The translations under genes were made by a program, and so were the position numbers. 64,000 bases of DNA from Steinernema hermaphroditum (lineage: Eukaryota > Nematoda > Chromadorea > Rhabditida > Steinernematidae), in NCBI GenBank assembly GCA_030435675.1, contig CM059622.1, forward strand, positions 3,100,001 through 3,164,000, given 5' to 3'. Positions 11,901-22,820 of this stretch are shown in pieces. The notes beneath the pieces were generated by a model. The model ran no database searches. It was not told where the DNA came from and saw only the letters and a list, made by a program, of their open reading frames with translations. Every line of letters starts with the position of its first letter. Position 1 is the stretch's first letter.

Positions 11901-14900
11901 GCCGCCGCCGGCTTTGCGTTCGAGTTCCGGTCGCCGAGGACAAGCGGATGAACATGACGGGATGTGCACTTGAAGGGGATCGCTGGCAAAAAGACGCACT
12001 GTTTGCTTTGATAACGGGATTAAGTTGCGACGCGCGTACGGCGATATCGGGATGGGTCGTAAAACAAGATGCGCCGACGGCAAAAAGGTCAGCAGAACGG
12101 TACTAAAAATCGGCACGATGTGTGAAGTGGCCGATTAGGAACATATTTAGGATGATTAGCTGAACGTAACATAAATAATTCCTAGAAAAATAATGATATA
12201 GCCAATTGCCACTTAGGGTTCTAATTTTCTTGAGTTCTGACTAGAGTAGGCCATCAAATCAAACCGAACCGAATGTGGCCAGCTTATTGGGTTCGAAATA
12301 CCACCGAAGTCTAAGACTGAGGAGTCTCAAATCGGTAGGACACCACAACAGCGCAAGTTTTAACTTATCATCCAATTTAATCGTTAATAAATAATTCAAG
12401 TTTAATTGCAAATTTCGATCCTGACCACTTTTTTACCCCCTGTTTGGTCCTTTTTTTGATTGTGCATTTTTGAGCCTCACTAGCAAAGCCAAAGGTCCAT
12501 TTGACAATCGGACTTCAAACGTTAAAAAGTTTATTTTCGGCCTCCGTGTGCAAGTCTAGTCCTTACTGTTATTAATAAGATAGATTGTCCCATTAAACGA
12601 TCTTTTCAAGACCTGGTACTGCTGATCAACGTCTACAGGCACATATGTATGAGATGATTCATAGTCACAATTTGATGAAAAGGTGTCGAGCGGTCGGTTC
12701 AGACAGCAGACAAAATAGGGACCCGGCTGGCGTTGAACCGATCCCGACCGACCGGCCGATTCACTGCCTTAAAGACCGATAGTCCACTGATTGTCTACCG
12801 GGTTAGACTGGAATAAAAACGATTCTATGAGCTATTCTGTCTAATGAAGTTTTAACGCATTCACTTCGAATCACCCTCTTCCGCTATTTCTGGAAGTTTT
12901 CTTTTTTGAACTCTCGACGCCACTGTACTCTCGTGCAAAGCGAAATTGTTGTCGAACGCAGTGTGTTACACTTCCGCGAAAGTCCGAACGCCGCGGTCAT
13001 GTTTTACACAAAAACATAGTGTCGGCCCATTGATCACACAAATCGTTGGCACTTCACAAGTTATGTGCTCTCATAGGCATCCTCTTTTTCTGTTTTCTGG
13101 ATCGAACGATCTTACAAAGGAAACCTTGCAAAGTTTTCGCCTCAGATCTAATAGGTGAAAAACATACACAAATAGGCACATATTTTCGAAAGTTAAACGC
13201 CCTCTATTGAGAGTAACGGTGAAGAGTGACAGCTTCTTGGCTAGGTGGATATGGCTACCATGGTGTTCCAGGCCTTCTGAGAGCCGGGGCTAAGGAAGTT
13301 CTGGAAGCGTCGACCGCTCACTCAATCCATTCTTAGAGAGAGAGCGAGTGGACCCGACAGACCACTGGAGACACAAATGAGGGACAATAATAAGGCAAAA
13401 AAGGGTAACCGATGGGAACGAAGTCGAACCCGGGCTAAAAAAAGTAAGAGCCAAGATCCCCAGTTCGAGCACGCCCCCTTTAACAATATTGCTTATTTTG
13501 GTTTACAAAAGAAAGCGAATTTACGTGATTAGATGTGCGTATCAGAAGATGAGATTGTGCTAGTGCTAAGCTAGCGCTACTTGTCCTCTGATCTGAGCAA
13601 AACACTTTCGAAGGTTCCCTTATGAGTTATGATTGGAAGCTTCAACGAATTCTTCCAAGAACAGTCCATCAACATAAAAACATTTATGTTAGGAGAAACA
13701 AGACAAGTTAGTACACATTCATCCTCATCACTGCAGTCCAAAAACGTACCGATGTCGTCCTGCATATCCACCATGTCCTTCATCCAGCCCTTGAAGACAT
13801 ATTCCGCCGAGGCGAGATCCTTCGCCTTCATACGGAACATGGGCAGTCCTGGCTCGTTGGGTCTCAGAACGAGAGTGTCTTCGGTGATCGTGTACTCACG
13901 GACGGTGTACTTATCGAGCTGAATGACAGCATTTTTTTTCTGCCGTGTGCAATGTTGCTCACTCTCAAAGTGGCGAAGTGCTTGAACTCGACGGGTTCGC
14001 TTGGGATCTTGTCCGTGATCATCACCTTGTTCTTAAAGAGGAAGACGTAGCGATCGACGCCATCGCCTTCGCCTTCCCACACTTGGAAGAAATCCTGAAA
14101 ATCGGTTCTTTAGGAGTACATAGAGCACATGAATGTGGTACATGTCGGTAGAGATGTCCAAGACGGTTCTTGTCTCCCGGGTAGTTTTTGATGTTGTTGA
14201 TGTACTCCATGTCGCCCGTTCGTTTCGGGACCGCCTTGATCAGTTCGAGCGCCTTTTGCATCGATGTTGTGCTACATGAGGCTCGCGATGAGTACTTGAT
14301 GAACTCCTGAAATCTTTCTTCATAAGCTCTGAAAGGTCCCCGACATAGAACAGAATGGAAAGGGAATATGCGGAACTGTCCATTAATATTTTACGGTTTT
14401 CGGACACTCAAAAAACGACGGTTTACAACGGGAAGTAAGTTCTCTGCAATTTGTGCTCTGCAACAGATGGTCACCATCAATGCTCACTGGATAGTTTTTG
14501 CGGAATATTTGCATTGAATTCCCATACGATCATCCACACTTAGGATGTTTACTGAAACTGAGTATTTTTCGGCTTATATTTCCAAAATTAGTTTTATTTA
14601 TTGTGTATATTTTCGCTCTTTCTTGTGAACTGAAACATGATAAATTTACCGCAATATACGCAATTCTGCTTTTAAATGATAAGTTATTCGCGGAAAAATT
14701 CCGTCTGAAAGCATAAAAGATTCAGCATCCAAAAAAGTTGATAACCTATCCCGGAATTTCTATATTTAGGAACCCAAACTGATGTTTTCTGAGAAAATTG
14801 AGTCCTTTGCAGCTGTAATATGTGCAACCTTGGGTTGTATTCAAATGTGAAATATGTCATCTTTGTGCCACTTCGGTCCCTTGAACAACTCCATTTATCA

Positions 14901-16319
14901 GTAATCGAGCTTTCGATGGTTTTGAAATTTTGAAAATTTTGATTCGCGATTTGAAAATTCTCATTTGAGATTTTGAGAATTTGAGCTTTTTCATCAAGAC
15001 TTCCTTCCTCCAAAATATTCCAAATCTACAGGGTGACGCAACGGGGTGCGAGCAAAAATCAGCAAAAATCAATAAACGCATTTCTAAATGGGTTACAGAA
15101 GTCTTGCTCCTCTTCGGCCCCAGCATATGCCTAGAGAACTAAAAACGTCTGGACAGTAATCGAAGAGGCGCTCAACTAACTACCTATTTGTTTGAATTCA
15201 GTATTACCATATCAAACGATTCGCCAAATGCCTAAGTTGAGTTCTTTCAAAATTATTTCATGTTTGTGGATCTCATAAAGACATTGAAAGCACAGAAAAA
15301 TTCTATTCAATTTTCGACTCCGAATGGCATCTATAAAGTGGTAAAAGAGTTCGTATTTCCTTCCTATTTCCTAGGAAATAACGCCCCAAATTCATCTTCA
15401 TAAGATAGAAACCCTCTTCTCACCTTGAAGAAATTCTCGTATTCCTTCATCCTGTTCTGCGCTTCCTTCAAGTAGTCGGCATAACCCTTAGCTCCTGCTT
15501 CTATCCGATCGCTCAGATTTTGGAGGTACTCCGCCAAAGGCCCTTCTTCGCATATCCTCAGCACTTCGGGGAGATCCCTCGCCAGACGCACATGATGGTC
15601 AAAGTCCTTTTGAAGACGGACAAAGGTCTGTCCGACCTTCCCGGGATCGTCCGAGTAGTACTGTAGACCCTTGAGCATTACGTTTGCGTGGAAGTTGTAG
15701 AGCTCCCTCAGGTTCAGCGTCAGTTGGCCCTTCAGCTTCTTGACCTCGTCGGGGGCGTCGGGCGCTTCGAAGGCGGCGATGTAATTGTCGATGGCGGAGC
15801 GGAGGTGCGTCACGAATTCCTCTTCAGAGTGGAGGAGGTCGTGGTACACCTGGCTGCAACGATCACCTGTCAACGAACCGTCACTGGACCCTAAAGACCC
15901 ACTCTCTTTTCATGATGGCCTCCTGCTCGTCGGTCATCTTCAGATCCCCGGAAGTGAGTTCTCGGGTCCGCCGTCGCTGCTTGTAGAACTCGGTGGGCGT
16001 CTCGAAGTAGGAGCCGGGCACCCAGCCGGTCTGCGGCGGGCGTGCCTTCGTCTTCACGAGCCACGAGGCCGGGTTCTTGTTGTCGAGCACCTCGACGATC
16101 TGGCCCTGTTCCAAAGGGATCGACTCAGTGTCGGTCGGCTCGGGCACGTAGTCTTGGATCGCGATGTAGACGGGGAGACTTCGCGTCTCCGAGCCGCTGA
16201 CCACCTCCGTGGACGAGCTCCGCCCGCGGGAGTTCGTACGCGAGGTGACTGACTCCGAGCGGTAGGCGGAGCGCGCGGAGTGGTTCGCATAGTTGACGTC
16301 TTCTGTTGCTGTGTATCGC
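1..16319 (-). CDS. unc-89: UNC-89 / obscurin-like giant muscle protein (N-terminal part, runs off left edge)
   Basis: Giant sarcomeric M-line protein of nematode muscle. Exons on the minus strand, 5' to 3': 16319-15903, 15853-15424, 14306-14142, 14094-13963, 13918-13750, 11391-11269, 10433-10193, 9750-9572, 9521-9190, 9148-8939, 8732-7040, 6994-6612, 6565-5885, 5838-5488, 5438-4024, 3978-3794, 3745-3603, 3559-3397, 2939-1. All junctions are GT-AG and every phase matches, so about 3450 residues read without a break. Domain order is SH3, RhoGEF (DH), PH, acidic/Ser linker, then some 25 Ig domains with a Glu/Thr-rich linker in the middle. This order and the N-terminal motif TATEDVNY match what I recall of C. 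elegans UNC-89. The C-terminal part, including the kinases known in the family, lies outside the window. The weakest junction is the donor after 11269 (GTCCGC). Confidence 0.95.
2940..3396 (-). other. unc-89 intron, nothing recognised
   Basis: This 457-bp intron has a good donor (GTAAGT) and acceptor (TTTCTTTCAG). I see no coding segment inside it. Confidence 0.7.
6612..7560 (-). other. unc-89: Glu/Thr-rich disordered linker in UNC-89
   Basis: Between Ig domains the protein has low-complexity runs with EEVRKEEARREETTHEE-like and EEHYTRTAPQVV-like character, and then, in the next exon, KIEEREKFEEASKTEEEA-like sequence. It holds a partial Ig fold split by the intron 6995-7039. C. elegans UNC-89 also has a long low-complexity stretch, but I see no KSP repeats here. 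Confidence 0.7.
9751..10192 (-). other. unc-89 intron, nothing recognised
   Basis: An intron of 442 bp splits the first Ig domain at its strand-C Trp codon. It contains two similar AT-rich segments with the shared words TTTGGACAAAGGT near 9811 and TTTAGACAAAGGT near 9992, a small local duplication. Confidence 0.6.
10434..11268 (-). other. unc-89 intron, nothing recognised
   Basis: This 835-bp AT-rich intron separates the linker exon from the first Ig exon. There is no supported feature inside it. Confidence 0.6.
11392..13749 (-). other. unc-89: Long unc-89 intron with GC-rich island
   Basis: This intron separates the PH exons from the linker exon. The segment 11630-12060 is clearly richer in G+C and CpG than its surroundings and lies upstream of the candidate alternative first exon, so it may be an internal promoter. 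The rest is AT-rich and shows no gene I can support. Confidence 0.4.
11413..11530 (-). CDS. unc-89: Candidate alternative first exon of unc-89 (isoform start downstream of PH)
   Basis: On the minus strand an ATG near 11507 opens MVLRCMFVIELLEAEEGGLE and reaches a strong donor (GTAAGT) about 80 bases later. The phase fits the exon at 11391, so an isoform starting after the PH domain could be made. An acceptor (CGTCAG) just upstream also allows an internal exon. GC-rich DNA lies 100-500 bp upstream. Support is phase, donor and codon character only. Confidence 0.35.
13750..14094 (-). other. unc-89: UNC-89 PH domain, two exons
   Basis: The exons give DFFQVWEGEGDGVDRYVFLF, then KNKVMITDKI, and end in the C-terminal helix EYVFKGWMKDM, whose conserved Trp is typical of PH domains that follow DH domains. 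A 44-bp intron splits the domain. Confidence 0.92.
14142..15853 (-). other. unc-89: UNC-89 RhoGEF (DH) domain, two exons
   Basis: Exons 15853-15424 and 14306-14142 encode a Dbl-homology domain. It opens with DQVYHDLLHSEEEFV (conserved region 1), is helical throughout, and ends with SMQKALELIKAVPKRTGDMEYI. In known UNC-89 this module activates Rho-type GTPases in muscle. The 1117-bp intron between the two exons is AT-rich and shows nothing recognisable. Confidence 0.93.
15903..16319 (-). other. unc-89: UNC-89 N-terminal region with SH3 domain
   Basis: This exon encodes a Ser/Arg-rich start followed by an SH3 fold. The ALYDY-like segment reads AIQDYVPEPTD, the diverging turn and RT loop are acidic, and the strand WLVKTKARPPQTGWVPGSYF carries the conserved Trp and the GWVPGSYF end. 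After it comes a short basic linker that leads into the RhoGEF domain. Confidence 0.93.
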
Positions 16320-16645
16320 CTAGAAGAGGACGATTTACTTCATGAAAGTGCAGTGGAGGATAACACAAAAAGGCGATAGAAACACTTCAACGCGAAGATA
16401 GGCCTGGTCGCGGAGATTGACAAAAAATGTAACTCTAAAACAGATGTTGGTAATGCCTCGATGGAATGTGCAGGCCTGCTGTTAAGCGATTGTAGACGGC
16501 GCATCAGCCACAAGGAGCGAGCAAAGAAAACAGTTTGCAACAAATGCTGAGAACTCAAAATGGAAAAGAGGGTCTAAAAGTGGGGTAAATCAAGGCTTCG
16601 ATGAAAAGTTCGATGCTATACAGGTGAAAATTGCATACGACTTAC

Positions 16646-16692
16646 CAGACGGCAATCGAATTGAAGTCGTTAAGGGTATTATTAAGAAGCAT
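16646..16692 (-). CDS. unc-89: Candidate first coding exon of unc-89
   Basis: A 47-nt stretch starts with ATG at 16692 and ends at a strong donor (GTAAGT). It leaves two bases of overhang, exactly the phase needed to join the SH3 exon at 16319, which begins with one completing base. The encoded start is MLLNNTLNDFNSIAV. It does not resemble the basic N-terminus I recall for the C. elegans protein, so the true first exon could lie further upstream or this could be an isoform start. The assignment rests on splice signal and phase only. Confidence 0.35.
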
Positions 16693-19600
16693 GAAAAGAG
16701 TAAAGCAGAGCTACTTATTAGTTACAATCAAATATTCCGTCACTCCGCTCGGTTTCGCGGTTATAGAGCCTCACGCTTTGGTGGCATGAGGTGCGCGCTG
16801 AGGTGTTGGTATCGGGCTGAGGTGTGCTGGAATAGACAGAGCTTGTTTTGGGGACATAGCGTGTAAACAAACTCGTATGCCCTCAACCAAGTTGCCCCAG
16901 GCTCTACGACTTTACGTCGAAACTGTCGAGATATAACCCATCAGTAACAGTGATAATTCTGCCATTTTAAGCTGAGTTTTATACACTAAATCTTGACTGG
17001 AGTGGCTGAGTTGGTATGCACATGACTTCCCAGTCCCACCTGTGTCCAATGCAGTCCGATCACCGTCTTTCACATGGTAAAGTTCCCTTTTCAGAGTGAC
17101 TTCTAGTCGGCTGAGCTGTATATCCGTATCAGACGTTCAACCAGTTCGCCAGCCGACTCAGCCGATACATCAACCGGCTGACGGATCGGTTGAACAGCTA
17201 TCCGAACCGATCCAATATCTGATCGTACCCAACTGTATTTCTACAAAGTCATCTCTCAATACATTGAGCTCAACTAGTTTTGTTCTATTTCTCGGGCTTA
17301 ATCGGGATCACTGGTCTGACCACGTGTCTACATGAACCCCACTTGCTTCTTTGTTGGATGGTCGTCTCTCTTCCATCTCTCTCGCTGAGTCAAGCACTCT
17401 AAATCACCTCCAGCTACACCATATACGAAAGGTCTCCGCTTACATATTGCCTATTTTTAGCCTTTCCCTGTTGACTACAGCGAAAAACAAAACCCCACGT
17501 CAGTTTCAATTAGACCGGGCTTGACGACGCCGATGCCAGTTTGTACATAGATAAACATTCGAAATTGGAAATCGAGTGACATTCTTTGTGACTCTCTCGA
17601 ACGCTTTTTTTGTTTGGACGCCGTCCACAGGGAATTAATTGTTTCTCAGAATACATTAAGTTCTGGTCGCGCCGAAAACAAGCCACCTGTTTTTTCTGTT
17701 TTTCCTGAGACCTCGCGCGTCATCGCCGGAATATAATATTCACGTCGCATGAGATTATTCATATACAAACGTATTTATATCTTCAGCGATCCATTAGCTT
17801 CGCGTGGCTGCGAGGATAGCCGAACGACCGAAAGTGAGGAATTGGTAAAGGTCAGTTCGTGTGATATGTTTCCGGGGTGAGAAGCGCATCTAGCCGACCT
17901 AGATTTAGCTTTGCGTCCGGTTCGTCTACGTAACTTATTTTGTAACCCACAAAACCCCGCTTTTGGCCATCGTTTCGGGACCCCACAAGATTACTGGTCA
18001 AGTTCGCAAAAAATGAAAGGGGAATGAGCCTGAATTGCGCGGAAAATTGCCTTGTTTTAGCCAGTTTTCGGGTGATTGTAATAACGAGTTCTTGGGAAAT
18101 GGGCTACATAAATTTCCGTCTTTGGGTTTACCTCTTTGTTGTCCATCATTTCGCGCTTAGAACGGGTGAATCCGATGTATCTACTAAGGGGGTGGCAGAC
18201 TCTCCTGAGCAACCCGTTCATGAAAAAAGGACGAGTTGCTATGATTTTGAGCATATCCCATTGTAAGTGGATTGACGGTTTTTGCGTTGCGGGAACCCTC
18301 CGCATTTTTGCTTTCTCCTTTTGAGATTTTTAGCGAATACAATAGCTGGGGTATTTTATCACAAGGATATTTTATTACACAATACGCTATTGTCGTTGGC
18401 CTGTCTATCAGCAGTTGCTTACTTACCGACTTTCAATGGCAGACCACAAAACAGATACATTCTTTGGCGAGAGGAGCGAAAAAGTGGGCTAAGCATTTTG
18501 AGGATCGGTTTACACCTTTTCGAATGGCTACTTCCGGATTACTTCCAGGTCGTGAACGTCAACCCTTCTCGAATTTTACGGATTCAATTTTAGTCAAATT
18601 TTCGAACTCTTTGTTTTATTGTGACCGCTTTTCACTGATGTCGTTCTAATTGAAAACGAACAAATGGATCAGACGGAGGAATACCTACTTGTCCTCAAAA
18701 AAGCGTCTTGGCTCAAAATGGAGGGCTGTTGTCGGGATGAACTTGGAAGCATACGGCTTTGCGCGGTCAGGAAGAGTGGGACTTTTTCTGTCATTTTTTT
18801 GTGGGGCCATATGAATAGCCCCACCCCATGGGTAAAACTTAAATTAACCTTTGATTTTTAAATCTCTGCCAAAATAACTTTGACCAATGAATGTAGAATT
18901 TATCAATCAACAAAATGGTATGGTTTATTCCCCATCCAGGACCCACTGTGCCGACAGTAAATGTAATACATTCGGCCGACTCAGAGTGGGGTCGGTCCCT
19001 TTATATGGCCGCCACTGTACGTGATAAAAAGCAGTCAATGTCCATGACGCAATTAATAGCTCGTTCAACATCTCGCATCTCGGAATGTCGACGTGTCGAA
19101 GGATCGTCAAAATAAAATAGGGCGTTAATTTCAGAGGCAATGCAAATGAGAAGCCACAATTCTCTAGCATATAGCTGGAATTAGTTGACCTCAGCGGTGC
19201 ATCAAACAATTTGGATCTGGCACAAAGCACTGAGAACCTAGGGAATGTTTATCACAGGCGCCGTTTTCAATGTAACCATATGTATACTGCTTACACTTAC
19301 ACTTGCGTGTTTTTTGTACAGTCAAACGCACTTTTAAATCATGAAAGTGTGTGTAAAATGTACTGTAGAAGTAACTGTTTTGTATCTAATGCTGATTGGT
19401 TTGACGCCTCCCTTTGGTCCTAATGTCCTAATGATAATTACTTCTATGTACTGGCTACGTTTCTACAAGTGCAAGTGTTTAAGAGGAACATAGTTTTTAC
19501 GGTACTTAAACCCATAGTTTTCCCCCTTGACCTCCAATTATTTTATGTGCCCTTAAACTAGGTCAGTCGGCCACCCCTCCAACTTCCAGAATCCCCATTT

Positions 19601-21048
19601 CCTCTACGATCCTCTCCGCAAAACCTTTCCGCTCTCCGAAATCTGCGGCGATGTTGCGAAGCCCGTGCGTGCACCCTTGATCTCGGCTAATCGCGCTTCC
19701 CGCAGCGATCAGTCGCTCGTTCGGACGGTGCGCCCCTCCCCTCCGCGGGCTGGAGAAGAGCGCGCGTACGCCCGGACGGACTACCGGCGGCAACCGCGGC
19801 GCGACACTCGACAGCGCGACAACTCTATGGACGGCGGCGGCGCTCGGGCTTAGAATCTCGCTCCCCGTTTCCTTCCTTCCTTCCGTCCGTTCTCCACGGC
19901 GCCCGGAAGCACTGTCCGAAAACGAGCAGAGGCGCGCGATTCGGCGAGAAAACAATGCGAAAGGTGAGTCACGCGGTGCCTTCGGTTTTCCCGCTGGCGC
20001 GCTCGATCGATTTCTCTGCGATGATAGCTCGTCGTCGGGAGAGGGACACTGTTTTTCTGTTTTGTTGAATTCACGATTCGGGGAGGCTATTGTCAGCGAA
20101 GAGTGCCGTCGTGGAAGAATATAAAAAGACGATAAAAGTGTTGACGTCTTCACATATCATCAAAATCGATCTTTCTGATTTGGTCTCTGGATCTGCTGCT
20201 ACATTTCCCTCTTTAACACAGTTTTTTGACTGCCCTTTAATGACTTTCCTCTTGAGTTAACCTCTTTTGTTAGATCGATAGAAGAAGAGCTAATTTACTA
20301 ATCCTTTGAACTACACGTCCCTCCTCCATATAGATTTTCTTATACTGCCCTTTACTGACTTTGAGTTAATCTCTTTTGTTAGATTGAAATCTTATAGTTT
20401 GATTATGGTCTTTATTCATGCAAAAGAGTGTTTCTTGTTGCTCAAAAGCCGTATCTCAGTGTGTTGAATGTACAAAAATGTTGGGAAATAGCAATACGGT
20501 TTCATTCTCAACCGGTCAACGGGACTGGTAACTACAAATGATAGCACCTTGCCGAATGAGACATGTGTCTCAATTGAGGGGACACTGCGTGTTCCAGAAA
20601 AGTGATTTAGTGAGTGGTCTTTCATGGCTCAGATCTATCTCAAAAAGAACGACCTGCCATCTGACACTTCGCGTCTGTTAGACATGACACGAAAATAAGC
20701 ATTGAGATTCTACTAACTAATGCACTGGTAGGCTGCAAAGAGGCTCGTGTTGTTCTGATCTCTATGCTCTTTTACCGTTTCCCTTTTATTGTCTGCCTTG
20801 TGGTGAATAGGGATAAACGCAAGCAGTAAAAAGAAACATAAACGCTCAAATTAAGGTGACAGTCTTCTTGGCGAGACATTGGCTTATATTTTCGTATTCT
20901 ACAACGGGCATTTCCTACATTCCAGATGATCGTTACATATCCTCTTTAATCTGGTCTATAGATACATCACAGAAGATCATTTTTATCTCTATTTCTTATT
21001 CTCCCATTGATATTTTCCCTCAAGCAAAATCCTCAATTCGGCCGCTTT
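16693..21048. other. Gene-poor intergenic region with a GC-rich island
   Basis: I see no supported coding exon here. Near 17000 the DNA has a tRNA A-box-like run (TGGCTGAGTTGG) but no convincing B box or cloverleaf. Around 17100-17240 it repeats words built on CAACCGGC/GCCGACTC. A GC- and CpG-rich island lies at about 19660-19990. It could be the promoter or 5' UTR of the FHA-like gene at 21.06 kb, or the distal unc-89 promoter. Confidence 0.4.
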
Positions 21049-21061
21049 CAGATCATAACGA

Positions 21062-21794
21062 ATGGCGGCGTTCGACCTAATCGATAACGAAGAGCGCAGT
21101 CGGATGCGGTTCCCCTCGCGAACCGTCGATATCAGCATCGGACGCAGTACAGGTGCGGGTTTCCGTTTGGACGCGTTCCAACTACGTCTGGCGCGTCTCG
21201 CGCATCTCTTTGTCTCTCGCAGAACTCGCTTTAGAGTAGGGGAAGTAGGGGGATAATTACTATTTTTTGCTTGCGGTGAAAGTATCCGGCGGATTAGTGC
21301 ATCGCGTCGAGGCGGTCTTTGATGCTTACAGAGCGATCTTTTGCATCGAAAACAGAATATTGATGAACCCCGTCTGGGTGCATTATAAATTCAGAAGCGC
21401 TATGTCACGTGACATAAGGGCGCATGACGTCACTGATAACGATCGATCACAAACTATAGCGAATTTTCTTTTAGATTGCCACATCAGCTTCCCCCTCCGC
21501 TGCGAGATTGCCGATCGACACCTCTACCTCCGCCTCATGCAGCACCCGGCCACATTCCGACTCACCATCGGCGATAATGTGAAAAGCGTGCACATCTGGA
21601 TCAACGGGAACCCGGTGGAATTGAAGCGCGATATGTTCATGCCGGTTTCGATGAACGACGTCATCGAGCTTGGCGAGCGCCTATCCATCACCATCTCCGA
21701 CCCGCTGAACGCGCCCATATTCCTGGGTGCCAGCGAGGAGGCGAAGAAGAGGATGTACGAGGAAGTGAAGAAACATCGCAACGGGATACAGTAG
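21062..21794 (+). CDS. Small FHA-fold protein, two exons
   Basis: Exons 21062-21152 and 21475-21794 join in frame to 136 residues. An acceptor (GCTTTCAG, ending 21051) lies 10 bp before the ATG with no donor needed, so the mRNA is probably trans-spliced or has a 5' UTR intron. The protein reads like a lone forkhead-associated domain: VDISIGRST (strand plus Gly-Arg), then CHISF, CEIADRHLYLR (the S/D-R-H signature, with Asp replacing the usual Ser), an INGNPV turn, and MNDVIELGERLSITI. FHA domains bind phosphothreonine, and the Arg of IGR and the His of DRH are the usual key residues. I do not recognise an orthologue. A polyadenylation signal lies at 21990. Confidence 0.7.
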
Positions 21795-22623
21795 CCTTCG
21801 GCCACAGAGAAGCTGTCATGTACATAGTTTGTTGACTGCCACCAAAGGTGCCTTTAGGAGTGTAGAATAGTGAGATTCGTTGTTTTAGTTTTTGTTAGAT
21901 GTACTATAGATGAGGAAGCTCAAGGTTTTTTGTTGTTTGTTGTTATATTTCTGAGTGTATAATGTCTTTCCGTTGAAGCAAAAAGAGGAAATAAACTGGT
22001 TGACATGTCTACGGTCTGTTCGGTCCTTATAGTATGTAATATATACGTCTATGATGCTCAAGGTAGCTCTATCTGGGCGATAGAAACAAAGACGACCAGA
22101 CAACTCTACCATTTGGACTGCCTGTGATGTATATGGCCCTCATGAATATGTCGCTCTCTACAGTTCTGTTTATTGTCCGCTTTTCTAGACAGTGTATAGG
22201 TCGGGAGAGAAGTACGTCATCACGGTTTGTCTGGATATTTACTATCTCTGTCTAGATATCTACTATGGTCAAACTGGTTGTTTTGGGACGATGGCAAGAA
22301 CAACTGCAGGCAATCTTTGGAAAGCAACTGTTCCAGACATTGTCTACAAAAGAGTCATAAACATACATTTTTGTGGGAAAGCAGCATGCCACATCTCCTA
22401 GTGGCTGTTCTCACCCTAAACAACGTTACAACCTCGAATGATGATTCAAACGGTCCATTATTAGGCTGTCTGTGATGGATATGTACCGCAAAGATATACC
22501 GCTCTCCCTACAAACATGTTCGTCCACTCTCCCTACAGTTTTCTAGACAAAAGGTGCATATCACGAAAGAAGAATATCACGATTATTGTCGTTACATATA
22601 TGTAACGTGTTAGCGGACACAGT
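21795..22623. other. 3' UTR and intergenic DNA rich in TCTAGACA words
   Basis: After the FHA-like gene I see no coding segment. Between about 22180 and 22560 the words TCTAGACA and TCTAGATATC recur. They are part of a dispersed motif family also found near other genes in the window. Confidence 0.5.
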
Positions 22624-22696
22624 GATCTCGTGGTGTAGTGGTTATCACATCTGTCTAACACACAGAAGGCCGGCGGTTCGAGCCCGCCCGAGATCA
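22624..22696 (+). tRNA. tRNA-Val (anticodon AAC)
   Basis: A 73-nt cloverleaf has a perfect 7-bp acceptor stem (GATCTCG/CGAGATC) with discriminator A, the D-loop box TGGTGTAGTGGTTATCAC, anticodon loop CTAACAC with AAC, and the T-arm GGTTCGAGCC. A T-rich Pol III terminator follows at about 22703. Confidence 0.95.
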
Positions 22697-22752
22697 AAAA
22701 CTTTTTTTGGTTAAGTTATTAGGATTAACGAATACATGATAAATTTAATTAG

Positions 22753-22820
22753 CCGATATTTATACTAGGTGCCCACAGGATCGTAAAATCGGGACCTTTC
22801 GATGGGGAGATGAAATGGTG
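22753..22820 (+). repeat. Dispersed short element, copy 1
   Basis: A 60-70 bp segment with the core GGATCGTAAAATC and GGACCTTTCGATGGGG recurs at 27763-27832 in the same orientation with few substitutions. It lies 57 bp after the tRNA-Val gene. Function unknown. Confidence 0.6.

Noticed and set aside
13290..13472. Minus-strand frame with GGTTCGA-like word
   Set aside because: No cloverleaf, no coding motif, inside a large unc-89 intron.
16998..17080. tRNA-like segment (TGGCTGAGTTGG A box)
   Set aside because: No acceptor stem and no proper T-arm. At best a tRNA-derived relict.
19563..20153. 196-codon minus frame in the GC-rich island
   Set aside because: Open because of GC composition. Several frames are open at once, and no splice or homology support exists.
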